From: Pseudoxanthomonas sp.
GTDB lineage: Bacteria; Pseudomonadota; Gammaproteobacteria; Xanthomonadales; Xanthomonadaceae
DNA: 64,000 nucleotides
NCBI RefSeq assembly: GCF_002863005.1
Contig: NZ_PKDG01000014.1
Span: forward strand, 62,001 to 126,000
Reading direction: 5' to 3'
Below the pieces are notes generated by a model that saw only the letters and a list, made by a program, of their open reading frames with translations, was not told where the DNA came from and did not search any database. The position numbers and the translations under genes were made by a program. Every line of letters begins with the position of its first letter. The first letter of the stretch is position 1. Of this stretch, positions 20,319 to 28,229 are shown piece after piece.

Positions 20319-20726
20319 ATGAAGTCCTCGTTCCGATCGCTGCTCGACCGCTTCGCCGCCGCCGGCTCGCTGGTCTGCGCGCTGCATTGCGCCATCACGC
20401 CGCTGCTGCTGGCGGTGATCCCGTCGCTCGGACTGTCGATCTGGCTGGGCGATGGCTTCGAACGCGGCTTCGTCGTGTTCGTCACGGTGCTGGGGCTTTT
20501 CAGCCTGATATGGGGCTACCGCCGGCACCGCGCCTTCCGCGCGTTGGGCATGTTGCTGTTCGGTCTAATGGCCCTGTGGGCCGGCGTGCTGTATGCGCCC
20601 TTGCACGAAGCCGCAGTGCCCCATGCCGTCGTGATGACGGTGGGGGGGCTGCTGGTGGGGCTGGCGCACCTGCTGAACCTGCGCCTGAACCATTGGCACG
20701 TGCACGACGCCAGCTGCGCCCACTGA
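20319..20726 (+). CDS. MerC domain membrane protein, candidate zinc-regulated
   Basis: Small inner-membrane protein of 135 residues with four hydrophobic segments. It has the MerC-type start: a short amphipathic stretch and then SLVCALHCAITPLLL, where the two cysteines are three residues apart around Leu-His. The C-terminus is His- and Cys-rich (NHWHVHDASCAH). MerC proteins of mercury operons move Hg(II) inward, but no mer genes are present. The Zur box upstream and the divergent zinc receptor suggest a role in zinc handling; this is inference. The frame is open upstream, but the ATG at 20319 begins the conserved part. Confidence 0.82.
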   Translation: MKSSFRSLLDRFAAAGSLVCALHCAITPLLLAVIPSLGLSIWLGDGFERGFVVFVTVLGLFSLIWGYRRHRAFRALGMLLFGLMALWAGVLYAPLHEAAVPHAVVMTVGGLLVGLAHLLNLRLNHWHVHDASCAH

Positions 20727-20866
20727 GTCCGGCGACACGGCGGCAGCGGCCGTGGAGGCCCCGCTGTGGTAGGCTTTGCGGCCTCGCGCGCGGCGCCCCG
20801 GTCTGGTGGATGCCCGCGCAGCCGCCCTCGTCCGGGCGGACTTTTCATTGAATCAGGAGAACACAG

Positions 20867-21040
20867 ATGGGCAAGGGTGATCGCAAGACGGCCAAGGGCA
20901 AGCGCTATTCGTCCAGCTACGGCAACGCGCGCAAGCGTACCGTCGCCAAGGCGGGCATCGCCGCCACCGCTACCGCCAAGAAGTCGGTCGTGAAGGCGCC
21001 GGCGAAGAAGGCCGTGGCCAAGAAGGCTGTCGCCAAGTAA
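20867..21040 (+). CDS. 30S ribosomal protein bTHX
   Basis: Small basic protein of 57 residues. The N-terminal half (MGKGDRKTAKGKRYSSSYGN) is the conserved THX signature; THX sits in a cavity at the top of the 30S head. The C-terminal half is an extra Ala/Lys repeat (APAKKAVAKKAVAK), which makes it longer than the Thermus protein. AGGAGA precedes the ATG by 6 bases and a strong terminator follows the stop. Confidence 0.88.
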   Translation: MGKGDRKTAKGKRYSSSYGNARKRTVAKAGIAATATAKKSVVKAPAKKAVAKKAVAK

Positions 21041-21074
21041 GCCCGCCGCGCCGGTACGCCGGTCGCGAACGCAA

Positions 21075-21102
21075 GACCCCGGCTCTCGCCGGGGTTTTTG
21101 TT
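21075..21102 (+). terminator. Rho-independent terminator of the bTHX gene
   Basis: The hairpin ACCCCGG-CTCT-CGCCGGGGT is followed by TTTTGTTTTT, 35 bases after the stop. It also lies at the 3' end of minus-strand hutI, where the A-rich side is weaker. Confidence 0.85.
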
Positions 21103-21104
21103 TT

Positions 21105-22331
21105 TCAGGGGGGGCTCACGACCCGACCGCCCACATGCACGGCCGAGACCAGATCGCCGCCCAGCCAATACGCCAGTTGCGCTGGCTGGCCGATGCGCCA
21201 GCGCACGAAGTCCGCGCGCTGTCCCACTACCAGACGGCCGCGATCCTCGAGGCCCAGCGCCTGCGCAGCATGCACGGTGGCGCCGCGCAGCGCTTCCTCC
21301 GGGGTCAGGCGGAAATGCGTACAGGCCAGCGACATGGCCAGGCGCAGCGACTGCAGGGGCGACGTGCCCGGGTTGCAGTCCGTCGCCACCGCCATCGGCA
21401 CGCCATGAACGCGGAACGCCTCCAGCGGCGGCAGTTTCGTTTCGCGCAGCACGTGGAAGGCACCCGGCAGCAGGACCGCCACGCTGCCTGCGCGCGCCAT
21501 CGCCGCAACGCCGGCCTCGGACGTGTATTCCACGTGGTCGGCCGACAGGCCATCGAATGCCGCGACCAACGCCGCGCCGCCACCATCGCTGAGCTGGTCG
21601 GCATGCAGCTTCACCGGGATGCCCAATGCGCGCGCCGCTTCGAACACGCGCTGCGTCTGCGCCGCCGTGAAGCCGATACGCTCGCAGAAGGCATCCACCG
21701 CGTCCACCAGACCTTCCTCGTGCAGCGTCGGCAGCCACGTGCACACGGCGTCGATGTAGTGGTCCTCGCGCCCGGCGAACTCGGGCGGCAGGGCATGCGC
21801 ACCAAGGAAGGTGGTGCGCACGGTGATACCGAGGATGTCGCCGATGCGGCGCGCCACGCGCAGCATCTTGCGTTCGTTGTCGAAGTCGAGGCCGTAACCG
21901 GACTTGATCTCCAATGTCGTCACGCCGTCGTCGCGCAAGGCGCGCGCGCGTGGCAGCGAGGCGTCGAGCAGGGCGTCCTCGCTGGCGGCGCGCGTGGCCC
22001 GTACCGTGGACACGATGCCGCCGCCGGCGCGCGCGATGTCTTCGTAGCTGGCGCCTTGCAGGCGCTGTTCGAACTCGCCAGCCCGGTCGCCGGCGAACAC
22101 CACATGCGTGTGGCAATCCACCAGGCCAGGCGTCACCCAGTCGCCCTGCGCGTCCACGACATGGTCGGCGACGGACGCTGGCGGCGCCGGTAGATCCGCG
22201 AGACGACCTGCGAACACGAATGCGCCATCGCGCCAGCCCAGCGCACCGTTCTCCACCATGCCATAGCCGTCATCGCCGGCCAGCGTGACCAGGCGGGCGT
22301 TGACCAGCAGGCCATCCCAGCGCGTCTCCAT
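21105..22331 (-). CDS. hutI: Imidazolonepropionase
   Basis: Metal-dependent amidohydrolase that opens imidazolone-5-propionate to N-formimidoyl-L-glutamate, third step of histidine breakdown. The 408-residue product shows the metal ligands [14 protein letters not shown], a histidine in SADHVEYT, and the Asp in ATDCNPG. The ATG at 22331 is chosen because GGAGG lies about 9 bases before it and the length then matches the family; in-frame starts further up overlap a small gene. It is preceded by a 64-residue membrane protein gene (4 bases) and divergent to hutF. Confidence 0.95.
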   Translation of the reverse strand: METRWDGLLVNARLVTLAGDDGYGMVENGALGWRDGAFVFAGRLADLPAPPASVADHVVDAQGDWVTPGLVDCHTHVVFAGDRAGEFEQRLQGASYEDIARAGGGIVSTVRATRAASEDALLDASLPRARALRDDGVTTLEIKSGYGLDFDNERKMLRVARRIGDILGITVRTTFLGAHALPPEFAGREDHYIDAVCTWLPTLHEEGLVDAVDAFCERIGFTAAQTQRVFEAARALGIPVKLHADQLSDGGGAALVAAFDGLSADHVEYTSEAGVAAMARAGSVAVLLPGAFHVLRETKLPPLEAFRVHGVPMAVATDCNPGTSPLQSLRLAMSLACTHFRLTPEEALRGATVHAAQALGLEDRGRLVVGQRADFVRWRIGQPAQLAYWLGGDLVSAVHVGGRVVSPP

Positions 22332-22335
22332 GTCG

Positions 22336-22530
22336 TCAGTCACCTCCACCGCCACCATCGCAGCCACCGCCTCCGCTGTCGGATGCACAGCCCATGTCGC
22401 CGTGCGTGGTGGAGCCGCCATCGTTCACGCGATCTCCGGCGCCGCCTTTCTTCTTCTGCGCCTGCACGGCGATGAAGACGGCCATCAGCGCGAGGGCGAC
22501 GGCAACCAGTGAGAGGACGATGGCAAGCAT
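22336..22530 (-). CDS. Small membrane protein with Gly/Cys-rich tail
   Basis: A 64-residue product, not recognised. The first 23 residues form one membrane helix ([20 protein letters not shown]), followed by a KKK stop-transfer signal and a hydrophilic tail ending in [18 protein letters not shown]. The two cysteines in a glycine run recall Gly/Cys-rich tails of other small bacterial membrane proteins of unknown use. The stop is 4 bases before the hutI start, so it is probably co-transcribed. The hutI ribosome-binding site lies inside its last codons. It is divergent from hutF, whose start is 72 bases away. Confidence 0.6.
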   Translation of the reverse strand: MLAIVLSLVAVALALMAVFIAVQAQKKKGGAGDRVNDGGSTTHGDMGCASDSGGGGCDGGGGGD

Positions 22531-22602
22531 GGCGGCGGGCGTGTCTTGGCGTGGGCGACGCGGTAGCCTAACGCACCCCTGTCGCCGGCCGTAAGCACCG
22601 CC

Positions 22603-23859
22603 ATGTCGAATCCCCATTCCCACGCAGGCCTGCCCATCCTGACCGACGAAGGATGGCGCGTTCCCGGCATCGCCAACCTGCATTCGCACGCCTTCCAGCG
22701 GGCAATGGCGGGGATGGCCGAGCACCAGACGAATCCGGAAGACAGTTTCTGGACCTGGCGGGAAATCATGTACCGCTTCGCCGCGCGGATGACGCCGGAG
22801 AGCACCTACGCGGTGGCGACGCAGCTGTACACCGAGATGCTGGAAGCCGGCTACACCCGCGTGTGCGAATTCCATTACGTGCATCACCAGCCCGACGGCG
22901 CGCCCTACGACGACCCCGCGGCGATGTCGAACGCCCTGATTGCCGCCGCGCGCGACACCGGCATCGGCATGACCCTGTTGCCGGTGCTGTACATGACGGG
23001 CGGCTTCGACGGTCGCGAACTGTCGGCGCGCCAGCGGAGGTTCGGGCATGACGTGGATGGTTTCCTACGCCTGCTCGAAGCCCTGCGTCCGCTGCAGGAC
23101 GCGCGGCTGCGCGTCGGCTGTGCGTTCCACAGCCTGCGTGCCGTACCGGAAGCCGCCATGCGCGAGGTGCTGTCGGCACTGTCTGCCGATGCGCCGGTGC
23201 ACATCCACATTGCCGAACAGGTGGGTGAGGTACAGGACTGCCTGGCGCTGCGCGACGCGCGCCCGGTGGAATGGTTGTTGCGCGAATTCCCGGTCGATCG
23301 GCGCTGGACGCTGGTGCACGCCACGCACCTGACGCCGGAAGAAACACGTGGCATCGCCGACAGCGGCGCCACCGTCGCGATCTGTCCCACGACGGAAGCG
23401 AACCTCGGCGATGGCCTGTTCCCGCTGCGCGAGTTCCTGCAGGCCGGCGGCCGCTGGGGCATCGGTTCGGATTCGCACGTCTCGGTATCGCCGGTGGAAG
23501 AGCTGCGCTGGCTGGAGTACGGCCAGCGACTCATCACGCGCCATCGCAACATCGCGGTGCTGCCGGGTTCGCCGAGTGTCGGCCGTACCCTGCTGGCGGG
23601 AGTACTGGACAGCGAGGCGGATGCCACGGGCCTTGCGCCGGATCCGCAGGACGCCGTCTGGCTGGATGCCGATGCCACCGCGCTGGCAGGCGCGACGGCC
23701 GACGACGTGGTCGACCGCTGGCTGTTCGCGGGCAACCGGCCATTGGTCCGCGCGGTCCGGGTCGGTGGCCGCGAGGTGGTCACCGAAGGCCGCCACGTGG
23801 ACGGCGATGCCATCGCGCGTCGCTACGGCACCACCGTGCGCCAGCTGCTGGGCGACTAG
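22603..23859 (+). CDS. hutF: Formimidoylglutamate deiminase
   Basis: Zinc amidohydrolase that converts N-formimidoyl-L-glutamate to N-formyl-L-glutamate and ammonia, the branch of histidine breakdown used by pseudomonads and xanthomonads. The 418-residue product has the ligands NLHSHAF (residues 26-32), the histidine in HIHIAEQ, VHATHL and SDSHVS. It is longer at the N-terminus than hutI and lacks its signature. The gene is transcribed away from hutI, with a 72-base shared promoter region. hutU is 9 kb away; hutH and hutG are outside the window. Confidence 0.94.
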   Translation: MSNPHSHAGLPILTDEGWRVPGIANLHSHAFQRAMAGMAEHQTNPEDSFWTWREIMYRFAARMTPESTYAVATQLYTEMLEAGYTRVCEFHYVHHQPDGAPYDDPAAMSNALIAAARDTGIGMTLLPVLYMTGGFDGRELSARQRRFGHDVDGFLRLLEALRPLQDARLRVGCAFHSLRAVPEAAMREVLSALSADAPVHIHIAEQVGEVQDCLALRDARPVEWLLREFPVDRRWTLVHATHLTPEETRGIADSGATVAICPTTEANLGDGLFPLREFLQAGGRWGIGSDSHVSVSPVEELRWLEYGQRLITRHRNIAVLPGSPSVGRTLLAGVLDSEADATGLAPDPQDAVWLDADATALAGATADDVVDRWLFAGNRPLVRAVRVGGREVVTEGRHVDGDAIARRYGTTVRQLLGD

Positions 23860-23985
23860 GGCTTGGCGCGCCGGCCATCCGCGGGATCGCGGCGTTCGTC
23901 GCGGCCACCGGGTCGTCCATCGCAGATCCGCACGCGTGGCGACGGCGTCCGCCAGCATGGCCACCATCCCGTCAGGAGAACCGCC

Positions 23986-25629
23986 GTGGCCTATGCTCAT
24001 TCGATCGCTCTCGCCCTTGCCGCCGCCGGCTTCGCCGCCGTCACGCCCGCCCATGCCATGACCGACCAGGCGCTGGCCGGCAAGGTCCAGCAGCGCCTGC
24101 AGGGCGATCGCACCGGGGCCTGCATGGCCGTCGCGGTCATCGAAGCCGGCACCGTCGCCCGCACCTACCAGTGCGCGGATGCGAAGGATGCGTCGCGCAT
24201 CGGTCCCGATGCCGCCTTCGAGATCGGCTCGGTCAGCAAGACCATGACCGCGGCCTTGCTCGCCGACCTGATCGGGCAGGGGAAAGGTTCGCTGGACGAT
24301 CCGCTCTCCGCCTGGTTGCCCGAAGGCACGAAGCTGCCGCAGTTCCAGGGCCAGCCGATCCTGCTGCGCCACGTCGTGACCCACACCTCCGGACTGCCGG
24401 CGCTGCCCTCGCGCATGGGGGCGCCCGACATGACGGATCCCTATGCGAAGCTGGACGAAGCCGCACTGCTCGCCTCGTTGGGCGACGTCACCCTCACCGC
24501 AGCGCCCGGCACGAAGTTCGAGTATTCGAACTTCGCCTCGATGGTGCTCTCGTACGCCGTCGCGCGTCGTGCGGGCACGGATATGGAGACGCTGCTGAAG
24601 CAGCGCCTGTTCGCGCCGCTCGGCATGCGGCATGCCTATGTCGATGTGGCGCCCGCCGGTGTGCGCGCCGCCGTGGGCCATACGCCGAACGCACGGGCCA
24701 CGTCCGCCTGGCATTTCCAGACCAACCTCGCCGGTGTCGGCGGCGTGCGCGCCACGCTGGATGACATGGTGCGCTACGTGCAAGGCCAGTTGGGGACCGA
24801 ATCCACCTCGATCTCGGCCGCCCTGCAGCGTTCGCAGCAGAAGGTGTCGGATGCACCGCCGATGGCGATGAACTGGATGCTGATGCCCGTTGGCGGACGC
24901 ACCGTGCACGTGCACGAAGGCGGCACCGGTGGTTTCTCGTCGTTCGTGTCGTTCGACAAGGACAAGCAGCGCGGCGTGGTGATCCTGTCCGACACGACGT
25001 GGAACTCGATCGGCAGCCTGGGCTCGCTGGGTCTGCATCTGGTTGATGCCAGCTTCCCCCTCGGCACGCCGCGCCGCGAGGCCACGCCGGACGGCGCGCT
25101 GCTCGACGCACTCGCCGGGGAATACGAACTCGCCGGCGGCATGAAGATGGCCCTGCGCCGCAAGGGCGATGCGCTGGAAATCCAGGTGGCCGGCCAGGGC
25201 ACGTATGCGATGGGCTACGACAGCGCAGGCGATTTCTATCCGCGCGAGTTCGACGCGGTGCTGCGGCCGCAGCGCACGGCGGCCGGCCAGTCGTTCACGT
25301 GGATGCAGATGGGGGGCGTGCTGCCGGCCAAGCGGATCGATGCCGCCGCGGCGAAGCCCGCGTTGAAGATCGATGTCGCCACACTGCGCGAATACGAGGG
25401 CGAGTACCCGCTGGTGCCTGCGTTCGCGCTCACGGTGAAGGCGCAGGGCGAGACGCTGACCATCCAGGGCACGGGCCAGCCGGCGCTGCCGGTGCAGGCG
25501 GTCGAACGCGATGTGTTCGTCATGGACGCCGTCGGTGCTGAAATCCGCTTCGAACGCGATGCGGCCGGCAAGGTGGTCGCGCTGACGCTGAAGCAGGCCG
25601 GCCAGCAACTGCGCGGCGAAAGGAAGTAA
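23986..25629 (+). CDS. Beta-lactamase-like serine hydrolase with two C-terminal repeats
   Basis: Secreted or periplasmic serine hydrolase of the class C beta-lactamase/penicillin-binding-protein superfamily, 547 residues. The start is GTG at 23986, with CAGGAG 8 bases before it and a signal peptide (about 1-24) right after. Catalytic motifs: SVSK (nucleophile Ser), YSN, and HEGGTGGF in place of KTG. Two related beta-rich segments of about 80 residues follow (LAGEYELAGG..., YEGEYPLVPA...), like DUF3471 domains. Substrate unknown; D-amino-acid peptides or esters are options. A sensor kinase gene begins 2 bases after the stop. Confidence 0.85.
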   Translation: MAYAHSIALALAAAGFAAVTPAHAMTDQALAGKVQQRLQGDRTGACMAVAVIEAGTVARTYQCADAKDASRIGPDAAFEIGSVSKTMTAALLADLIGQGKGSLDDPLSAWLPEGTKLPQFQGQPILLRHVVTHTSGLPALPSRMGAPDMTDPYAKLDEAALLASLGDVTLTAAPGTKFEYSNFASMVLSYAVARRAGTDMETLLKQRLFAPLGMRHAYVDVAPAGVRAAVGHTPNARATSAWHFQTNLAGVGGVRATLDDMVRYVQGQLGTESTSISAALQRSQQKVSDAPPMAMNWMLMPVGGRTVHVHEGGTGGFSSFVSFDKDKQRGVVILSDTTWNSIGSLGSLGLHLVDASFPLGTPRREATPDGALLDALAGEYELAGGMKMALRRKGDALEIQVAGQGTYAMGYDSAGDFYPREFDAVLRPQRTAAGQSFTWMQMGGVLPAKRIDAAAAKPALKIDVATLREYEGEYPLVPAFALTVKAQGETLTIQGTGQPALPVQAVERDVFVMDAVGAEIRFERDAAGKVVALTLKQAGQQLRGERK

Positions 25630-25631
25630 GC

Positions 25632-26849
25632 ATGGAGCGGACCTATCCGCTGCGACAGAAGCTGCCCGCCGAAGTGCTGGTGGGCGGCGATGCGGTATGG
25701 AGTCGCTACCGTCAGTATCCGGTGTTCGGCCTGCGTTGGCTGCTCGGGCGCAGCCTGCTGTTCTGCAGCGTGATCGCGGTGGTCGCCGCCTTCATCGGCG
25801 CCGGCAGCGGTGTGGCGGTACAGGACCTCGGCGTCGCGATCAAAGTGGGCCTCACCGAATTCGTGGTCTTCAGTCTCATGGCCACGTTGGGACCTGCGTT
25901 GGCCACCGCGGTGCGGCACCGTGCATGGCCGGTGGCGCGCGAGCGCAAGGCCGTCGTGATCGCCGTGCTGGTCGGCATGGTGCTCAGCTTCTTCATCGAT
26001 CGCGTCGGATCGTCCTACATCGAACAGTTGATCAAGCCAGGCCTGGAGGCTGCGGGACTGTCGATGAATCCGCCCACATTGACGCCGTTGGTGAAGGCGA
26101 TCGGGCTGGCGATCAACGTCGCTGGGCTGGTTGTCGTCTACGGTCTGTTCGGCGGCGGGCTGGCGCTGCGGGCGTACTTCAGTGAACACCGCCGCTGGGA
26201 CGAGCACCATCATGAACGCGAACTCAGCGCGCTGGAAGGACGCGTGCACGAAGCCGACCTGCGCCTGGGCGTGCTGCAGGCGCAGGTGGAACCCCATTTC
26301 CTGTTCAACACCCTGGCCTCGGTGCGCGCGCTGGTGCGGCAGGATCCCGCACAGGCCGAAGCCACGCTGGATGCGCTGGTCGATTTCCTGCGCGCCACCA
26401 TTCCGAAACTGCGCGACGACCGCGGCCTGCACGCCACGCTCGGCCAGCAGCTCGATATCTGCAGCAGTTACCTCGCACTGATGCAGGTGCGCATGGGCGG
26501 CCGGCTGGCGTACGCCGTGCGCGCCGACGATGCGGTGCGCGCGTCGCCGTTCCCGCCCTCGCTGCTGATCACACTGGTGGAGAACGCGATCAAACACGGC
26601 ATCGAACCCAGGCCGGGTCCGGGCCGCATCGACATCGAGGCGGTCCGCGAGGACGGCATGCTGCGCGTGCAGGTGCGCGACGATGGCGCCGGCCTACGCC
26701 CCGGCCTGAGTACCGGCGTGGGCCTGGCGAACGTGCGCGAACAACTGTCGGCGCGTTACGGCACGCGTGCCGCGTTCGCCTTGACGCCGGCCGTCGACGG
26801 TCGCGGTGTTTGCGCGGAGATCCGCGTGCCGCTAGGGTCGTCGGCATGA
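25632..26849 (+). CDS. LytS-type sensor histidine kinase
   Basis: Inner-membrane histidine kinase of the LytS/YehU family (His_kinase, PF06580 type), 405 residues. Four hydrophobic segments cover about residues 35-190. The phospho-accepting His lies in QAQVEPHFLFNTLASV near residue 220, and the ATPase core has the N-box LITLVENAIKHGIEP and the G-box DDGAGLRPG. No PAS or GAF domain is seen, so the signal is probably sensed in the membrane. It overlaps the response regulator by ATGA and follows the hydrolase gene by 2 bases, a three-gene operon. Confidence 0.92.
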   Translation: MERTYPLRQKLPAEVLVGGDAVWSRYRQYPVFGLRWLLGRSLLFCSVIAVVAAFIGAGSGVAVQDLGVAIKVGLTEFVVFSLMATLGPALATAVRHRAWPVARERKAVVIAVLVGMVLSFFIDRVGSSYIEQLIKPGLEAAGLSMNPPTLTPLVKAIGLAINVAGLVVVYGLFGGGLALRAYFSEHRRWDEHHHERELSALEGRVHEADLRLGVLQAQVEPHFLFNTLASVRALVRQDPAQAEATLDALVDFLRATIPKLRDDRGLHATLGQQLDICSSYLALMQVRMGGRLAYAVRADDAVRASPFPPSLLITLVENAIKHGIEPRPGPGRIDIEAVREDGMLRVQVRDDGAGLRPGLSTGVGLANVREQLSARYGTRAAFALTPAVDGRGVCAEIRVPLGSSA

Positions 26850-27607
26850 AGGCCGTCACCGCCCTGATCGCCGAAGACGAAGCGCCGCAGCGCCGCGCGC
26901 TGCAGCAACAGCTGCGCGCGGCGTGGCCGGAGCTCGAGATCGTGGCCATCTGCGAGGATGGCCTGTCGGCACTGGATGCCGTCGCGCAACACCGCCCGCA
27001 GGTCGCCTTCCTCGACATCCGCATGCCGGGCGTCAGCGGCCTGGACGTCGCGCGGCAGGTAGTGGCGCAAGGCGGGTTGGTGGTGTTCACCACCGCGTAC
27101 GAGGATTACGCCATCCGTGCGTTCGAGGCCGGTGCGGCGGACTACCTGTTGAAGCCGGTGCAGGACGCGCGCCTGGCGCAGGCAGTGGAGCGCATGCAGG
27201 CACGCCTGGCCGAAACGCGCGCACCGGACATGCGCATGCTGATCGACGATCTGGAAGCGCGCCTGCGGCCGCAGGGCGATCGCCTGATCCGCTGGATCAC
27301 CGCCAGCGTCGGCGACAGCGTGCGCATGATCGCGATCGACGAGGTGCTGTTCTTCCAGGCGCAGGACAAGTACGTGCGCGTGGTGACCGCCGATGACGAA
27401 GCCATCATCCGCATGCCGTTGAAGGATCTGCTTGGCGGACTCGACCCGGACGTGTTCTGGCAGGTGCACCGCGGCGTGCTGGTGCGCGTGCAGGCCATCG
27501 ACCGCGTGCGCAAGGACGAACTCGGCCGGCACCTGTTGAGCGTCAAGGGACGCGACGACGTGCTGCCGGTCAGCGGCGCCTTCCAGCAGCGCTTCCGCGG
27601 GATGTGA
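26846..27607 (+). CDS. LytTR family response regulator
   Basis: DNA-binding response regulator of 253 residues. The receiver domain (about 1-120) has the acidic pocket ED near residue 11, the phospho-acceptor Asp in VAFLDIRMPG and the Lys in LLKPV. The C-terminal LytTR domain (about 150-250) has IDEVLFFQAQDKYVRVVT and the motif FWQVHRGVLV. It is translationally coupled to the kinase gene. LytTR proteins bind short direct repeats; none was identified in the operon's own upstream region. Confidence 0.94.
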   Translation: MKAVTALIAEDEAPQRRALQQQLRAAWPELEIVAICEDGLSALDAVAQHRPQVAFLDIRMPGVSGLDVARQVVAQGGLVVFTTAYEDYAIRAFEAGAADYLLKPVQDARLAQAVERMQARLAETRAPDMRMLIDDLEARLRPQGDRLIRWITASVGDSVRMIAIDEVLFFQAQDKYVRVVTADDEAIIRMPLKDLLGGLDPDVFWQVHRGVLVRVQAIDRVRKDELGRHLLSVKGRDDVLPVSGAFQQRFRGM

Positions 27608-27613
27608 CCCGGC

Positions 27614-28111
27614 TCAGCCGAACAGGTCGCGCGACCTGGGCTGCGCACCTTCCAGTTCCAGCAGGAACTGCTTGGTCGGCAGGCCGCCGCCGAAACCGGT
27701 GAGCGCACCGTCCGCACCGATTACGCGGTGGCAGGGCAGCACGATGGGCAGCGGATTGCGACCGTTCGCCGCGCCCACCGCGCGCATCGCGGTGGGCTTC
27801 CCCACTCGCTGCGCCAATTGCGCGTAGCTGATCGTCTCGCCATAGCCGATCCCCGCCAGCGTCATCCACACGGTGCGCTGGAAGTCGGTGCCGCGCGGCG
27901 CCAGCGGAAGATCGAAATCGCGTCGCTTCGCCGCGAAATAGGCGTCCAACTGGCGCGCCGCCATATCGAGCACGCGATGATCGCCCGGTGTCCAACCTTC
28001 CCGATCTGCCGGATGCCGGTTGCATGGGAACTCGATCGCATGCAGCCCGTCCTCGTTCGCGGCGAGGGTGAGCGTGCCCACAGGGCTGTCGAGATGGCGG
28101 AAGAGGATCAT
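27614..28111 (-). CDS. ogt: Methylated-DNA-protein cysteine methyltransferase
   Basis: Suicide repair protein that moves alkyl groups from O6-alkylguanine to its own cysteine. The 165-residue product has the acceptor motif [11 protein letters not shown] near residue 126 and the upstream DNA-binding helix [26 protein letters not shown]. It begins [14 protein letters not shown], as Ogt does. It is downstream of the Ada-AlkA fusion gene on the same strand, separated by a palindromic repeat, which fits a common adaptive response to alkylation. Confidence 0.94.
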   Translation of the reverse strand: MILFRHLDSPVGTLTLAANEDGLHAIEFPCNRHPADREGWTPGDHRVLDMAARQLDAYFAAKRRDFDLPLAPRGTDFQRTVWMTLAGIGYGETISYAQLAQRVGKPTAMRAVGAANGRNPLPIVLPCHRVIGADGALTGFGGGLPTKQFLLELEGAQPRSRDLFG

Positions 28112-28162
28112 GGCGTGGGCAGGATAGGGGAACTGATGGTGAAGACGCGCGAAGTGTTTCCT

Positions 28163-28229
28163 GTGGGAGCGACGTAAGTCGCGATGAGGCCTTACCGGCG
28201 ACCCTTCGCGACTTACGTCGCTCCCACAA
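28163..28229. repeat. REP-like palindromic repeat, copy 3
   Basis: Near-perfect inverted repeat with arms GTGGGAGCGACGTAAGTCGC and GCGACTTACGTCGCTCCCAC. It is the most symmetric of the three copies and overlaps the last codons of the Ada-AlkA gene (28213-28229). Confidence 0.88.

Noticed and set aside
17442-20726. Open frame of 1094 codons covering the receptor gene on the opposite strand
   Set aside because: It is the antisense shadow of the receptor gene; only its last 135 codons (MerC-domain protein) carry a family signature and a sensible start.
23065-25608. 847-codon minus-strand frame
   Set aside because: Shadow of hutF and the serine hydrolase; no start signal or recognisable motif.
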